In this document: in pieces, positions 41,934 to 51,278 of the stretch
Position numbering within the stretch: position 1 is the first letter of the stretch
How the letters are laid out: every line of letters starts with the position of its first letter
NCBI RefSeq assembly: GCF_900176505.1
Contig: NZ_FWYB01000007.1
Location: 62,001 to 126,000 of the forward strand
Direction of reading: 5' to 3'
DNA: 64,000 nt
Source: Pedobacter nyackensis
Lineage (GTDB): Bacteria; Bacteroidota; Bacteroidia; Sphingobacteriales; Sphingobacteriaceae
Translations under genes and position numbers: made by a program
The notes under the pieces: model-generated
What the model saw: the letters and a program-made list of their open reading frames with translations, nothing else
What the model was told of the DNA's origin: nothing
Database searches by the model: none

Positions 41934-42929
41934 CTATTTTTTTAATGCCAGAATAGAGAAATCTGTATCTGCCTTACGAATGGTATTGCTTAAATGGCCA
42001 AGACCAGTGATTTCCATTTCCACCACATCGCCATCCTGTAACCATTGTGGTTTGAAATTCGGGTCATTTAACAAGCCTGTACCGTTTAATTCAAGGAAAC
42101 AACCGGTACCCACAGTACCCGAACCGATCACATCACCTGGAAGTACGTCAACACCATAAGCACAACGCTCGATGATTTCAGCAAAAGTCCAGTCCATATC
42201 TGCTGTACTTCCTGAAGACACCTGTACACCATTAACGATGCAGCTCATTTTCAGATCGTAAACATTTCCGGTATGACCAGGTTTAGCGCTAGCTTTATAT
42301 GGCTCCAGTTCATCAGGCGTAACCAACCATGGGCCGATTACTGTAGAGAAATCCTTTCCTTTAGCCGGGCCAAGGTTTAAAAGCATCTCTTCCATTTGAA
42401 GTGTTCTGGCACTCATATCATTCATAATCATATAGCCAGCTATATAATCATCAGCCTCAGCGGCTTTAATATTGCGTCCTTTTTTACCAATTACAATAGC
42501 CACTTCCAATTCAAAATCAAGCTTTTGAAAATGATCCGGCATGCATTCAATTTCACCAGGTCCCTGAATAGCATTATGGTTTGTAAAATAGAAAATAGGA
42601 TATTGATCAAACTCAGCGATCATATCTACCTTACGGTTTCTACGTGCAGCAGCTACGTGCTGACGGAAAGCGTATCCATCTCTGCATGAGGTAGGATGAG
42701 GAACCGGGGCCAATAATTCAAAAAAGGCTTCCTGCTTTGGTTCCAATGCTCCGGCTTTGATTTGTGCATCTACTTTTTTAGCACGCACCATTAAATCCTC
42801 GCCTCCCTGTAAGAAAGCATTCATCTCATCCGGCAATTGTTTATCGCAGGAATTCAGGTTATAAATATGTCCGTCTACAAAAACACCAAGGTGTTCTCTG
42901 TCTTCTGTTTTATAGGATACCAGCTTCAT
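41934..42929 (-). CDS. Fumarylacetoacetate hydrolase family protein
   Basis: Protein of 331 aa of the FAH fold. The metal-binding acidic residues lie in LDFELEVAIVIGKKGRN near residue 133 and GYMIMNDMSARTLQ near 165, with GSGTVGTGCFLELNG near 268. In the homogentisate route it splits fumarylacetoacetate to fumarate and acetoacetate. The family also contains decarboxylases and hydratases, so the exact reaction rests on neighbours: hmgA and hppD are 1.8-3 kb away, and a C4-dicarboxylate transporter is directly upstream. It shares a transcript direction with the flavin reductase-like gene. Confidence 0.85.
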   Translation of the reverse strand: MKLVSYKTEDREHLGVFVDGHIYNLNSCDKQLPDEMNAFLQGGEDLMVRAKKVDAQIKAGALEPKQEAFFELLAPVPHPTSCRDGYAFRQHVAAARRNRKVDMIAEFDQYPIFYFTNHNAIQGPGEIECMPDHFQKLDFELEVAIVIGKKGRNIKAAEADDYIAGYMIMNDMSARTLQMEEMLLNLGPAKGKDFSTVIGPWLVTPDELEPYKASAKPGHTGNVYDLKMSCIVNGVQVSSGSTADMDWTFAEIIERCAYGVDVLPGDVIGSGTVGTGCFLELNGTGLLNDPNFKPQWLQDGDVVEMEITGLGHLSNTIRKADTDFSILALKK

Positions 42930-43007
42930 ATTTTCAGTATTTTTTATTTTTAAGTAGTGCTCAAAGCTAGATAAAATTAAACAAATGACCGATAAGAATC
43001 ATTCAAG

Positions 43008-44342
43008 TTACAGTACAATCGTCGCAATAAGAAAGCCAACGGCAACAGTAACGATTACTGTTGTCAAACCGGGAGGCGTAAAGGAATGGTTCACTAAAAA
43101 CCTTCCAATCCTCGTTGTGCCGGTCCGGTCGAAGCCCATTGCAGCTACTAATGTAGGGTAACTAGGTATGATAAAATCACCGTTCACAGCCGGGAACATC
43201 GCAATAAGCGCTGGTCCGGGAATGCCTAAAGCTATTCCCAATGGCATTAAAGCACGCACGGTTGCAGCCTGACTAAATAAAAGAATAGACATCACAAAAA
43301 GGGCGATGGCGAAAGTCCATGGATGGTCCGTAACAAATGCACTCAAATGCGTTTCGAAGACAGGCATATGCGCCTGCAGGTAGGTATCACTCATCCAGGC
43401 TACACCAAAGATACAGATCACCGCTTCACTACCCGATCTGAAAATAGTGGATTGAGATACTTTCGTAGCAGGAGTTTTAGAAACAAAAACGATCGCTGCC
43501 GCCGCAGTAAGCATTAACAATTCAATCATTTCCACCATTCTCAATGGCTGCATTTTACCATCCGTAAGGAAAGAAGGACGAAGTGAAGGAATGGCAGCGA
43601 ACAATACCACACTTAAAATGGCTAAAAGAAACACATACACCGCTCTTTTAGATTCAGCACTAAAAACCCGGTCCCCTTCGTGCTCACCTGCAGGCTCACC
43701 ATCCAATAACTTTACAAATTCAGGATCTTTTAAACGCTCCAGAAATCCCGGGTCTTTCATCAGGTCTTTTCCTTGTCTGCTCGCTACCAAGGCCCCTGCA
43801 AGCACCCCAATAATCGTTGCCGGTATGGCAACAATAAGGATGTGTGTCAGCTCATAGCCTTTAGGCGCTAGTAAAGCTGTCAGCGCCACTGTCGCCGCAG
43901 AAATAGGACTGGCAGTAATGGCCATATGGGCAGCAATTACCGAGATACTAAGCGGACGTTCAGGTCTTACCCGTTTTTTAGTAGCCACTTCTGCGATAAT
44001 TGGCAACAAAGAATATATAATATGTGCGGTTCCTGCTACCAATGTAAATGTATAAGTGACTAAAGGACCAAGCCAGGTAATGTGGTTGGGGTTTTTACGG
44101 AGTATTTTTTCGGCGATACTTACCATATACTCCATTCCGCCCGAAGCCTGCAAGGCCGCAGCGGCAGTAACCACAGCTAAAATGATCAACATTACATCAA
44201 TTGGCGGCGTAGTTGGTTTTAAACCAAAGCCCAGTGCAAAAATCAGTAAGCCTACGGCCCCCATCACCCCTAAGCCTATCCCCTTCATTCTTGCACCAAC
44301 CAAAATCAGTACGATTAATATTATCAGTTGTATCCAAATCAT
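43008..44342 (-). CDS. Anaerobic C4-dicarboxylate transporter, DcuA/DcuB family
   Basis: Inner-membrane transporter of 444 aa with 10-12 helices. Characteristic stretches are AASGGMEYMVSIAEKILRKNPNHI-type sequence near residue 64, THIIYSLLPIIAEVA near 105, MAITASPISAATVAL near 135 and a C-terminal GFDRTGTTRIGRFLVNHSF near 400. Dcu carriers exchange fumarate, succinate, malate or aspartate. It sits just upstream of the fumarylacetoacetase gene, so it may export or exchange fumarate made from tyrosine. That link is inference. Confidence 0.88.
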   Translation of the reverse strand: MIWIQLIILIVLILVGARMKGIGLGVMGAVGLLIFALGFGLKPTTPPIDVMLIILAVVTAAAALQASGGMEYMVSIAEKILRKNPNHITWLGPLVTYTFTLVAGTAHIIYSLLPIIAEVATKKRVRPERPLSISVIAAHMAITASPISAATVALTALLAPKGYELTHILIVAIPATIIGVLAGALVASRQGKDLMKDPGFLERLKDPEFVKLLDGEPAGEHEGDRVFSAESKRAVYVFLLAILSVVLFAAIPSLRPSFLTDGKMQPLRMVEMIELLMLTAAAAIVFVSKTPATKVSQSTIFRSGSEAVICIFGVAWMSDTYLQAHMPVFETHLSAFVTDHPWTFAIALFVMSILLFSQAATVRALMPLGIALGIPGPALIAMFPAVNGDFIIPSYPTLVAAMGFDRTGTTRIGRFLVNHSFTPPGLTTVIVTVAVGFLIATIVL

Positions 44343-44723
44343 AGTCGATTATTTTTATTTATTTTTTTAAATGGGAGTTTAAATATATAAAAATAATTTA
44401 CGCTAAAACAGAAAGATTCTGCTTTAAGTAACATTTATAGCTAAACAAAAAGTTTTCAACTAATATCTGTTTTAATAGTTTGGTTATTACTGGATTTAAT
44501 ACCTAATTTAGCAGGCATAAACGAAAATGGTAAATAGCAGTTTCATATATCAAAATCAAGTAGCCTCGCAAGCCCTGGCAGCGTTTAGATATGCTATGCT
44601 CTCTAAAATCATTTTTGCGCAATACTCCAACTAGCATTAACTCTTTTAGTGCCTTTGATAAAACGTTTTCACGGTTTTATCGTTATAATCATATTATTCT
44701 AACCAATTAACTGACATTTTGTT
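44343..44723. other. Divergent promoter region between dcu and hmgA
   Basis: 381 bp, AT-rich, with no gene. It contains a candidate promoter-like TTTG and TACCTAATTTAG around 44478-44515 and an 8-bp inverted repeat at 44657-44681. I see no riboswitch or repeat of the composite family here. Confidence 0.4.
44657..44681. promoter_or_regulatory. Inverted repeat upstream of hmgA
   Basis: GATAAAAC / GTTTTATC with a 9-nt spacer, 43 bp before the hmgA start. A candidate operator for a tyrosine-degradation regulator; no regulator gene is adjacent. Confidence 0.35.
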
Positions 44724-45890
44724 ATGCCTATCTATCATACATTAGGTTCCATTCCTGCTAAACGTCATACGGTTTTTCGTAAACCCGATGGGAAGTTATA
44801 TGCTGAAGAACTCGTTTCTACGGAAGGTTTCTCAAGCCTGTACTCCCTGGTCTACCATTGCCATCCTCCAACCATGGTAAAATCGCTGGGAGAACCTTAT
44901 TCTGTTGAACCCAAAATCGCAAGAGAAAAGCATTTAAGACATACCAGTCTGATCGGATTCAACATTAAGCCGGAGGATGATTATTTAAAAAGTCGTAAGC
45001 CTGTACTTGTGAACAGCGACTTACACATTTCACTGGCTGCACCAAGAAAGTCGATGACTGATTATTTCTATAAAAACAGTCAGGCTGATGAAGTGATCTT
45101 CATCCATGAAGGTACAGGAACATTAAAAACAGGCTTTGGAAAAATACCTTTCAAATACGGTGATTATCTTGTAATTCCTCGTGGAACGATCTATCAGATG
45201 GAGTTTGATCAGGAAAAGAACAGATTATTTATCGTAGAAAGCTTTAGCCCGATACGTACACCAAAACGCTACAGAAATGCTTTTGGGCAACTGGAAGAAC
45301 ATTCTCCTTTCTGTGAAAGGGACATCAGGCGACCGCAAGACCTGGAAACTATTGATGAATATGGAGATTTTGAGGTGCTGATCAAAAAACAAGGCATCAT
45401 GTATCCTTATACTTATGGCACCCACCCTTTTGATTTTGTTGGCTGGGATGGTTTCCATTACCCTTGGGCATTTTCTATCCACGACTTCGAGCCGATCACA
45501 GGCAGGTTACACCAACCGCCTCCTGTACACCAGACGTTTGAAGGACATAACTTCGTTATTTGCTCATTTGTACCCCGTAAATACGATTACCATCCTTTAT
45601 CTATTCCTGCGCCATACAACCATAGCAATGTAGATAGTGATGAGGTATTGTACTATGTAGATGGCGATTTTATGAGCAGAAAAAGCGTAGTAAAAGGACA
45701 GATCACGCTGCACCCGGGGGGTATTCCACACGGACCGCATCCGGGAACAGTGGAAAAATCAATCGGCAAGGAAAGCACAGAAGAACTGGCTGTAATGATT
45801 GACCCATTCCGTCCGCTCATGTTAACAGAAGATGCCATCAATATTGAAGACGAAAGCTATCATAAAAGCTGGCAAGAGAATGTCGAGTAA
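44724..45890 (+). CDS. hmgA: Homogentisate 1,2-dioxygenase
   Basis: Cupin-fold Fe(II) dioxygenase of 388 aa. The active-site region PPPVHQTFEGHNFVICSFVP near residue 267, YNHSNVDSDEVLYYVDG near 300 with the metal-type Glu, and HPGGIPHGPHPG near 332 match the family. It opens the ring of homogentisate to maleylacetoacetate. Slightly shorter than the ~430-residue proteobacterial enzyme. Next on the same strand is hppD, which makes homogentisate, 207 bp away, the gap being filled by the composite hairpin/array element. The gene faces the dcu/FAH genes. Confidence 0.92.
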   Translation: MPIYHTLGSIPAKRHTVFRKPDGKLYAEELVSTEGFSSLYSLVYHCHPPTMVKSLGEPYSVEPKIAREKHLRHTSLIGFNIKPEDDYLKSRKPVLVNSDLHISLAAPRKSMTDYFYKNSQADEVIFIHEGTGTLKTGFGKIPFKYGDYLVIPRGTIYQMEFDQEKNRLFIVESFSPIRTPKRYRNAFGQLEEHSPFCERDIRRPQDLETIDEYGDFEVLIKKQGIMYPYTYGTHPFDFVGWDGFHYPWAFSIHDFEPITGRLHQPPPVHQTFEGHNFVICSFVPRKYDYHPLSIPAPYNHSNVDSDEVLYYVDGDFMSRKSVVKGQITLHPGGIPHGPHPGTVEKSIGKESTEELAVMIDPFRPLMLTEDAINIEDESYHKSWQENVE

Positions 45891-45893
45891 TAG

Positions 45894-45980
45894 AAAAAAA
45901 TACAGCTGCTAGTCGCTTCCTCAAATCTTTTGCGGAAGGGCAAAATCTTTGCATGTCAGCTCGTAGCACTGAATTTTTTT
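45894..45980 (+). repeat. Composite element copy 3: hairpin part, covarying arms
   Basis: AAAAAAATACAGCTGCTA (45894-45911) pairs with TAGCACTGAATTTTTTT (45964-45980). The A:A mismatch and the single bulged base sit at the same positions as in copies 1 and 2, but most of the paired bases differ and still pair. It starts 4 nt after the hmgA stop. Inner pairings differ from copies 1 and 2. Confidence 0.75.
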
Positions 45981-45985
45981 GACAA

Positions 45986-46055
45986 GCAGGGTGGAAATAG
46001 CAGGGTGCAAATAGCAGGGAGGATATAGCAGAGCGAATATAGCGGGCTGGGAAAA
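45986..46055 (+). repeat. Composite element copy 3: 14-bp tandem array
   Basis: Five exact 14-bp units: GCAGGGTGGAAATA, GCAGGGTGCAAATA, GCAGGGAGGATATA, GCAGAGCGAATATA and GCGGGCTGGGAAAA. They begin 5 nt after the hairpin and end 42 bp before hppD. Confidence 0.85.
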
Positions 46056-46097
46056 GCAAAGAGAAAAAACTAACTTATTATCATAAAATAAACTAAA

Positions 46098-47228
46098 ATG
46101 TCAACACAAACATTTGCAGAAAAAATTGCCAAAGCGCAGGATTTTCTTCCAATAAATGGAACAGATTATATAGAATTTTATGTGGGCAATGCTAAACAGG
46201 CAGCTCATTATTACAAAACAGCATTTGGTTTTCAGTCACTTGCGTATGCAGGTCCGGAAACGGGCGTGCGCGATCGTGCCTCTTATGTTTTAAAGCAAGG
46301 AAAGATCAGATTGGTATTAACTACCGCTTTAAAATCTGAAAGTCCGATCGCTGAGCATGTAAAACTACATGGCGATGGGGTTAAGATCCTCGCACTTTGG
46401 GTAGATGATGCTTACAGCGCATTTGAAGAAACTACAAAACGCGGTGGTAAACCTTATATGGAGCCGGTAACGCTTACAGATGAGCATGGCGAAGTACGCA
46501 TGTCGGGTATTTATACCTATGGCGAAACGGTACACATGTTTATTGAACGCAAAAATTATAAGGGTACATTCTTACCAGGTTACCGCGACTGGACCAGCGA
46601 CTACAACCCGGCAGATGCTGGCTTATTGTACATCGATCATTGCGTAGGTAACGTAGGATGGAACAGAATGAACGAAACCGTGAAATGGTACGAAGATGTA
46701 ATGGGTTTTGTGAACATCCTTTCATTTGATGACAAACAAATCAACACCGAATACTCTGCGTTGATGAGTAAAGTAATGAGTAACGGTAATGGTTTCTCAA
46801 AATTCCCTATTAACGAACCTGCCGAAGGAAAGAAAAAATCACAGATTGAAGAATATTTAGAATTTTACGAAGGCGAAGGGGTGCAACACATTGCAGTAGC
46901 TACAAAAGATATTTTGACTACAGTAAAGGAATTAAAAGCTCGAGGGGTTGAGTTTTTAAGTGCACCCCCTGAAGCCTATTACAATATGATGCCGGATCGC
47001 GTTGGCGAAATCGACGAAGAAATAGCGCAGCTTAAGGAATTAGGTATCCTTGTTGATTGTGACGAAGAAGGTTATTTGTTGCAGATTTTCACCAAACCGG
47101 TAGAAGATCGCCCAACATTATTCTTCGAAATCATTCAGCGTAAAGGTGCTCAATCATTTGGTGCGGGTAATTTTAAAGCCTTATTTGAGTCTTTAGAACG
47201 TGAACAAGAGCTAAGAGGAAATTTATAA
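46098..47228 (+). CDS. hppD: 4-hydroxyphenylpyruvate dioxygenase
   Basis: Protein of 376 aa built from two vicinal-oxygen-chelate domains. Fe(II) ligands are the His of YIDHCVGNV near residue 178, the His of GEGVQHIAVATKDI near 260 and the Glu of LFFEIIQRKG near 340. GAGNFKALFESLEREQ at the C-terminus is the conserved gate helix. It converts 4-hydroxyphenylpyruvate to homogentisate in tyrosine breakdown. It lies downstream of hmgA, and a strong terminator follows. Confidence 0.96.
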   Translation: MSTQTFAEKIAKAQDFLPINGTDYIEFYVGNAKQAAHYYKTAFGFQSLAYAGPETGVRDRASYVLKQGKIRLVLTTALKSESPIAEHVKLHGDGVKILALWVDDAYSAFEETTKRGGKPYMEPVTLTDEHGEVRMSGIYTYGETVHMFIERKNYKGTFLPGYRDWTSDYNPADAGLLYIDHCVGNVGWNRMNETVKWYEDVMGFVNILSFDDKQINTEYSALMSKVMSNGNGFSKFPINEPAEGKKKSQIEEYLEFYEGEGVQHIAVATKDILTTVKELKARGVEFLSAPPEAYYNMMPDRVGEIDEEIAQLKELGILVDCDEEGYLLQIFTKPVEDRPTLFFEIIQRKGAQSFGAGNFKALFESLEREQELRGNL

Positions 47229-47253
47229 GACCTCTTTATTCATTTAAAAACGG

Positions 47254-47288
47254 AGAGGGCATTCCAGTATGGGATGTCCTCTTTTTTT
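47254..47288 (+). terminator. Terminator after hppD
   Basis: Hairpin GAGGGCATTCC / GGGATGTCCTC with a 5-nt loop and a following run of seven T. Confidence 0.85.
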
Positions 47289-47354
47289 ATTCACACTGCT
47301 ATGTCCGGATTAAAAAAAATAGTTACTTTCGGGACTTAAGGCAACAGATGGGGA

Positions 47355-48272
47355 ATGGAAATCAACATACTTAGCACAATACAGCTATTTTTTATCAGGT
47401 TTGGCGCTGCTTTTAAGCTATTCCAAAAAAATGACCCCTTGCGTTTAGCAGGCGCTACAGCATTTTTTGCCAATTTTGCACTCCCTCCTATCTTATTAAT
47501 TCTGATCAGGTTGTTCGGTTTTTTTATCGACAGAAAGATATTAGCCAGACGTATTTTCGAGCGATTGGCAAACATGCTCGATGACAGCAGCACTTTACAA
47601 ATCCGACAAACACTAAGAAACATCAGAGGCATTGATCAGCATTGGTATGCTACCCTGATTAGTTTTACCTTTTTTCTGTTTGTCGCCACCACCCTATTCA
47701 ATGTCATTAAAAACTCCATGGATCAGATCTGGTCAATTGGAATTAAAGAACACTCAGGTTTTATGTTTAAAGTAAAACTACGGGCCCGTTCCATGGTCAT
47801 TATATTACTCGCAGGGATTCTTTTTATCGTGGGTGTGCTAACAGACAGCATGCAGGGTTTTATTGGCCCTTATATCAACACCGCCTCTCCCAACTTTGGA
47901 AGAGTATTCCTGATTATTCTTAACCAACTGCTATTTGTAGCCATTGTTACCACCTGGTTTTCGGTACTATTCAAGTACCTTACCAATGGCCGACCCACCT
48001 GGAAAGCTGCCATCCAGGGCGGTATACTCACAGGTATACTATTTACCATAGGAAAATACCTGTTGCGTACGCTGCTTCCATTGAGTGGCATCGGCAACAT
48101 TTACGGTACTTCCGGATCGATTGTGCTGATTATGCTGTTTGTCTTCTATTCGTCCTTTATATTTTACTTTGGGGCCTGCTACGTAAAGGTCTTAAGCGAC
48201 CATAGCGACACCCCGATACGCCCCATAAAAGGCGCATTTAACTACGAAATTAAAGAAGTAATCAAAAGCTAA
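47355..48272 (+). CDS. YihY/BrkB family membrane protein
   Basis: Protein of 305 aa with six predicted transmembrane helices. Family features are NDPLRLAGATAFFANFALPPILLILI near residue 26, TTLFNVIKNSMDQIWSI near 114, RPTWKAAIQGGILTGILFTIGKYLL near 215 and GTSGSIVLIMLFVFYSSFIFYFGACYVKV near 252. Members were once called ribonuclease BN but have no nuclease motif; the function is not settled. A close convergent small gene follows (12 bp). Probably monocistronic. Confidence 0.85.
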   Translation: MEINILSTIQLFFIRFGAAFKLFQKNDPLRLAGATAFFANFALPPILLILIRLFGFFIDRKILARRIFERLANMLDDSSTLQIRQTLRNIRGIDQHWYATLISFTFFLFVATTLFNVIKNSMDQIWSIGIKEHSGFMFKVKLRARSMVIILLAGILFIVGVLTDSMQGFIGPYINTASPNFGRVFLIILNQLLFVAIVTTWFSVLFKYLTNGRPTWKAAIQGGILTGILFTIGKYLLRTLLPLSGIGNIYGTSGSIVLIMLFVFYSSFIFYFGACYVKVLSDHSDTPIRPIKGAFNYEIKEVIKS

Positions 48273-48284
48273 GCGAGCTGCGCA

Positions 48285-48557
48285 TTACCTTAAGGAAACC
48301 TGTTCAAAACCCTGCATTTCAAACACTGCTAATTTATTAAGCAGGTTGTAATGTAATGTTCCAAAAAAATTGATAATACCCTCCTTATTCTTTCCTTCGA
48401 TACAAATACTTTCTTTTACGATTTCTTTATGTCTTAAAAACTGTTCAGAGAGAATCATGCCTTCGTCCTGAATTGTGACATCAGCGGCATCAATTGAAAA
48501 CTGTTTAAGGAGCTCAGAAAAGCTCTTTCCATTTAGAAGCAACTCTTTAATTTCCAT
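48285..48557 (-). CDS. Hypothetical protein, 90 aa
   Basis: Small acidic-neutral soluble protein with no signal peptide or membrane helix. It starts MEIKELLLNGKSFSELLKQF and has a central EGKNKEGIINFFGTLHYNLL. I do not recognise the family. The alternating helix and strand pattern suggests a compact fold. It is convergent with the BrkB gene and lies upstream of the barrel gene terminator. Coding status is supported by protein-like composition and by the lack of a better frame in the interval. Confidence 0.55.
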   Translation of the reverse strand: MEIKELLLNGKSFSELLKQFSIDAADVTIQDEGMILSEQFLRHKEIVKESICIEGKNKEGIINFFGTLHYNLLNKLAVFEMQGFEQVSLR

Positions 48558-48609
48558 AACCTTATCGTTTTAAATTAGGGAGGAATAAAAGGACAATAAT
48601 AGCGCCAAA

Positions 48610-48641
48610 AAAAGCCTGATCAAGTTCATGATCAGGCTTTT
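48610..48641 (-). terminator. Terminator after the outer-membrane barrel gene at 48671
   Basis: Perfect 13-bp arms AAAAGCCTGATCA / TGATCAGGCTTTT with a 6-nt loop, followed by further T on the minus strand. Confidence 0.85.
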
Positions 48642-48670
48642 CCACATTTTGTTGAAAACTAATGTTTTAA

Positions 48671-49261
48671 CTAGAATATTCTATAAGCCAATCCTAAAGT
48701 AAACAACCTTAATTTCGTATCATCGTAACCGTTTTCTCCGATTTTAGAAAGTCCGGTTTCGTACCTTAAATCAACGCCTATATTACCCACGTCCAAACCG
48801 GCGCCAAACTGCCATGCAAAATTCTGACCTTTAAAATCGCCGCTAAATGCACTTCCTGCAGCATCTTTTAAAGATTGATCATCACTTAAAACAAATGATA
48901 TTACCGGACCAGTATTTAAACGTAAGCCAATTCCTGCAGCGCCAATCTTGGTACCCACAAGAACCGGTACATCCATACTGGTAAATTTCACTTTATTCAA
49001 TTGTCCGGTATTATTATCTTTCAGCGTTGAGTTTTTACCACTTAGATACAACTCTGGCTGCAAATGAATACCTGCCGCACCGATACGTGTCCAAAGACCC
49101 AGATAATAACCAGCTCTATTATCACTGTCAAACGTATTCTCTGTACTGAATTTCGAAAGGTTCACACCAGCTTTCGCTCCGAGCTGGAAACTAGGTAAAA
49201 CCTGACTAAATGCCGCCAAATTCAAGGAGACAAACAATGCTGATAAGATTATTTTTTTCAT
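48671..49261 (-). CDS. Outer-membrane beta-barrel protein, PorT-like
   Basis: Protein of 196 aa with signal peptide (1-19, ending AAFSQ). QLGAKAGVNLSKFSTENTF near residue 26, IHLQPELYLSGKNS near 65 and VDLRYETGLSKIG near 160 are typical of the PorT/OMP_b-brl_2 family. It ends with the aromatic strand TLGLAYRIF. It resides in the outer membrane; function unknown. Terminator directly downstream. Confidence 0.8.
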   Translation of the reverse strand: MKKIILSALFVSLNLAAFSQVLPSFQLGAKAGVNLSKFSTENTFDSDNRAGYYLGLWTRIGAAGIHLQPELYLSGKNSTLKDNNTGQLNKVKFTSMDVPVLVGTKIGAAGIGLRLNTGPVISFVLSDDQSLKDAAGSAFSGDFKGQNFAWQFGAGLDVGNIGVDLRYETGLSKIGENGYDDTKLRLFTLGLAYRIF

Positions 49262-49394
49262 GGGGGAGTAGTTTAAATTATGTATGTAAAATTAAGATTA
49301 TTTTCAATTGAAAAGTAAATTACGTAGTTTTATATTCACGCTCATTAATAATGCAACAAAAACTTTCTGCGCGGTTAACATCATCTGAAATTGA

Positions 49395-51161
49395 ATGGAT
49401 TTTACTTTTAATTCGTACGCCATTACACTAATTTTTTGCGGCATTATTACACTTTTATTTTCTTACCATTTATTTGAAAGAAAAGGGGAGGCCGTTCGCT
49501 TATTTAGTTACATGATGCTGTCTAACGCCATCTGGTCGCTAGCCTATGGCCTTGAATTAGCCAGCCCTACATTAAGTCAAATGCGCTTTTTCCTCAACAT
49601 TGAATACCTCGGAATCAGCACCCTTCCCGTAAACTGGTTTTTGTTTTGTCTGCAACTATCCGGTAAAGATTACTGGTACAAAAAACGGCTAAATCTTGTT
49701 TTAATGTTTAGCGTATCCATCATCACTATACTGTTAGTCTGGACAAACAATTACCATCACTTACATTACAACAGTATCAAACTTGATGCCAGTGATCCTT
49801 TCCCCAGGGCAATCATAGAACCCGGCATCTGGTATCGATTTTTCACTGTATATTTCTATCTACTCTTAGGCTTAGGCACTTACCTGGTATTTGTCACCTT
49901 TCGGAAAGCAGACGCCATATACAGAAGGCAGAACTACACCATATTTTTAGCTGCCCTGGTTCCATGGATGGTGAATCTTGCCTACCTCCTGGGTTTACGC
50001 CCACTCGGAAATATCGACCTTACCCCCTTTGCATTTATCGTGGCGGTATTGCTCATTTCTATGGCGATTTACAGATTTCAACTGTTCGATATCCTTCCCG
50101 TAGCCAGAGAGAAAGTACTGGACCTTATTCAGGACGGCTACCTGGTTTTAGATGGGAAAAACAGAATTATCGACTATAACGAAGCTTTCAAAACGTATTT
50201 TCCTGCTGATAAAAAAAGGAAAATTATCGGAATGCAGATTGAATCGTTATTCCCCGGCCAGGATAAATTACTCGACTTCTTAAAAAATCATCGTTGCGGT
50301 AAAATAGAACTAAAACTGGATACCGGTAAAGCTTCATTTGATCTCGAAGCCAACATTATGCACCTGAACGAAAGTCAGCTCAGTAATGAAGCTACGATTA
50401 TAAAACTTCAGGATTTAACGGCAATAAAAGAAGAAGCCTTAAAATCTAAACTCCAAACCGAGGAGCTTAAAAAACTAAATCAATTAAAGGATAAGATATT
50501 TTCCATTATCGCCCATGATCTTCGTGGCCCTCTGGTTAACCTCTCTGAGGTACTAAAAATGCTGAATACAAATATGATTACCATAGAAGAATTCAAAGCA
50601 TTATCTCCCAAGCTCAGCAGAGATATCCTATACACAACCGACCTTTTAGAAAATATTTTACATTGGTCAAGGAGCCAGTTAAAGGGCTATGGCATCAATA
50701 AAGTAGAATTTGATTTAAGAAACATGATCATCAACGAGGTGAATTACCATTTACCTTCCGCAGCGATCAAAAAAATCAACATCATACATGATGTATTTCC
50801 AGGACACCTCGTGTATGCCGATATGCTGATGATACAAATTGTAGTGCGAAACATTTTAAACAATTCCATTAAATTCTGTCACGATGCATGCGAGATCAAC
50901 ATCAGCGCGGTTTACAAAGCAAACCACATGATGCTGTTAACTATTGAAGACAATGGGCGTGGCATGACTAAAGAAGCGCTCGACATGCTATTTAACGGCG
51001 CCAGCGTTTCTACAAGAGGCACAATGAATGAAAAAGGCACTGGACTTGGCCTGGTAATCTGCAAAGATTTTATGGAACGGAACAACGGACAAATAGAAGT
51101 AACCAGCGAATTGGATAAAGGAACACGCTTTAAACTTTACCTTCCCATTAGCGAAAACTAA
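49395..51161 (+). CDS. Sensor histidine kinase with 7TM input domain and PAS
   Basis: Protein of 588 aa. Residues 1-225 hold seven hydrophobic helices of the 7TMR-HisKA N-terminal type. A PAS-like domain (about 235-330) has DLIQDGYLVLDGKNRIIDYNEAF. The HisKA domain carries the phosphorylated His in IFSIIAHDLRGPLVNLSEVL near 374, and the HATPase shows NNSIKFCH, EDNGRGMT and GTGLGLVICKDFM. No response regulator gene is adjacent, so its partner is elsewhere. The signal is unknown. Confidence 0.9.
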   Translation: MDFTFNSYAITLIFCGIITLLFSYHLFERKGEAVRLFSYMMLSNAIWSLAYGLELASPTLSQMRFFLNIEYLGISTLPVNWFLFCLQLSGKDYWYKKRLNLVLMFSVSIITILLVWTNNYHHLHYNSIKLDASDPFPRAIIEPGIWYRFFTVYFYLLLGLGTYLVFVTFRKADAIYRRQNYTIFLAALVPWMVNLAYLLGLRPLGNIDLTPFAFIVAVLLISMAIYRFQLFDILPVAREKVLDLIQDGYLVLDGKNRIIDYNEAFKTYFPADKKRKIIGMQIESLFPGQDKLLDFLKNHRCGKIELKLDTGKASFDLEANIMHLNESQLSNEATIIKLQDLTAIKEEALKSKLQTEELKKLNQLKDKIFSIIAHDLRGPLVNLSEVLKMLNTNMITIEEFKALSPKLSRDILYTTDLLENILHWSRSQLKGYGINKVEFDLRNMIINEVNYHLPSAAIKKINIIHDVFPGHLVYADMLMIQIVVRNILNNSIKFCHDACEINISAVYKANHMMLLTIEDNGRGMTKEALDMLFNGASVSTRGTMNEKGTGLGLVICKDFMERNNGQIEVTSELDKGTRFKLYLPISEN

Positions 51162-51278
51162 TTTTCTAAACTTTTCGTAAATCTTATTTTACTTTTACCT
51201 ATTTTATTGAATTTATTCCTTAAATTTAGTAGAGAATCATCTGCCCTGTTTTATTAAAAAACCTTTTAATCTAACCAA

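Noticed and set aside
43008..43857. Plus-strand frames opposite the Dcu transporter
   Set aside because: Antisense shadows of a clear membrane protein gene with no family resemblance of their own.
45894..46055. Insertion sequence or transposase remnant
   Set aside because: No open frame of useful length and no target-site duplication that I could see around the element.
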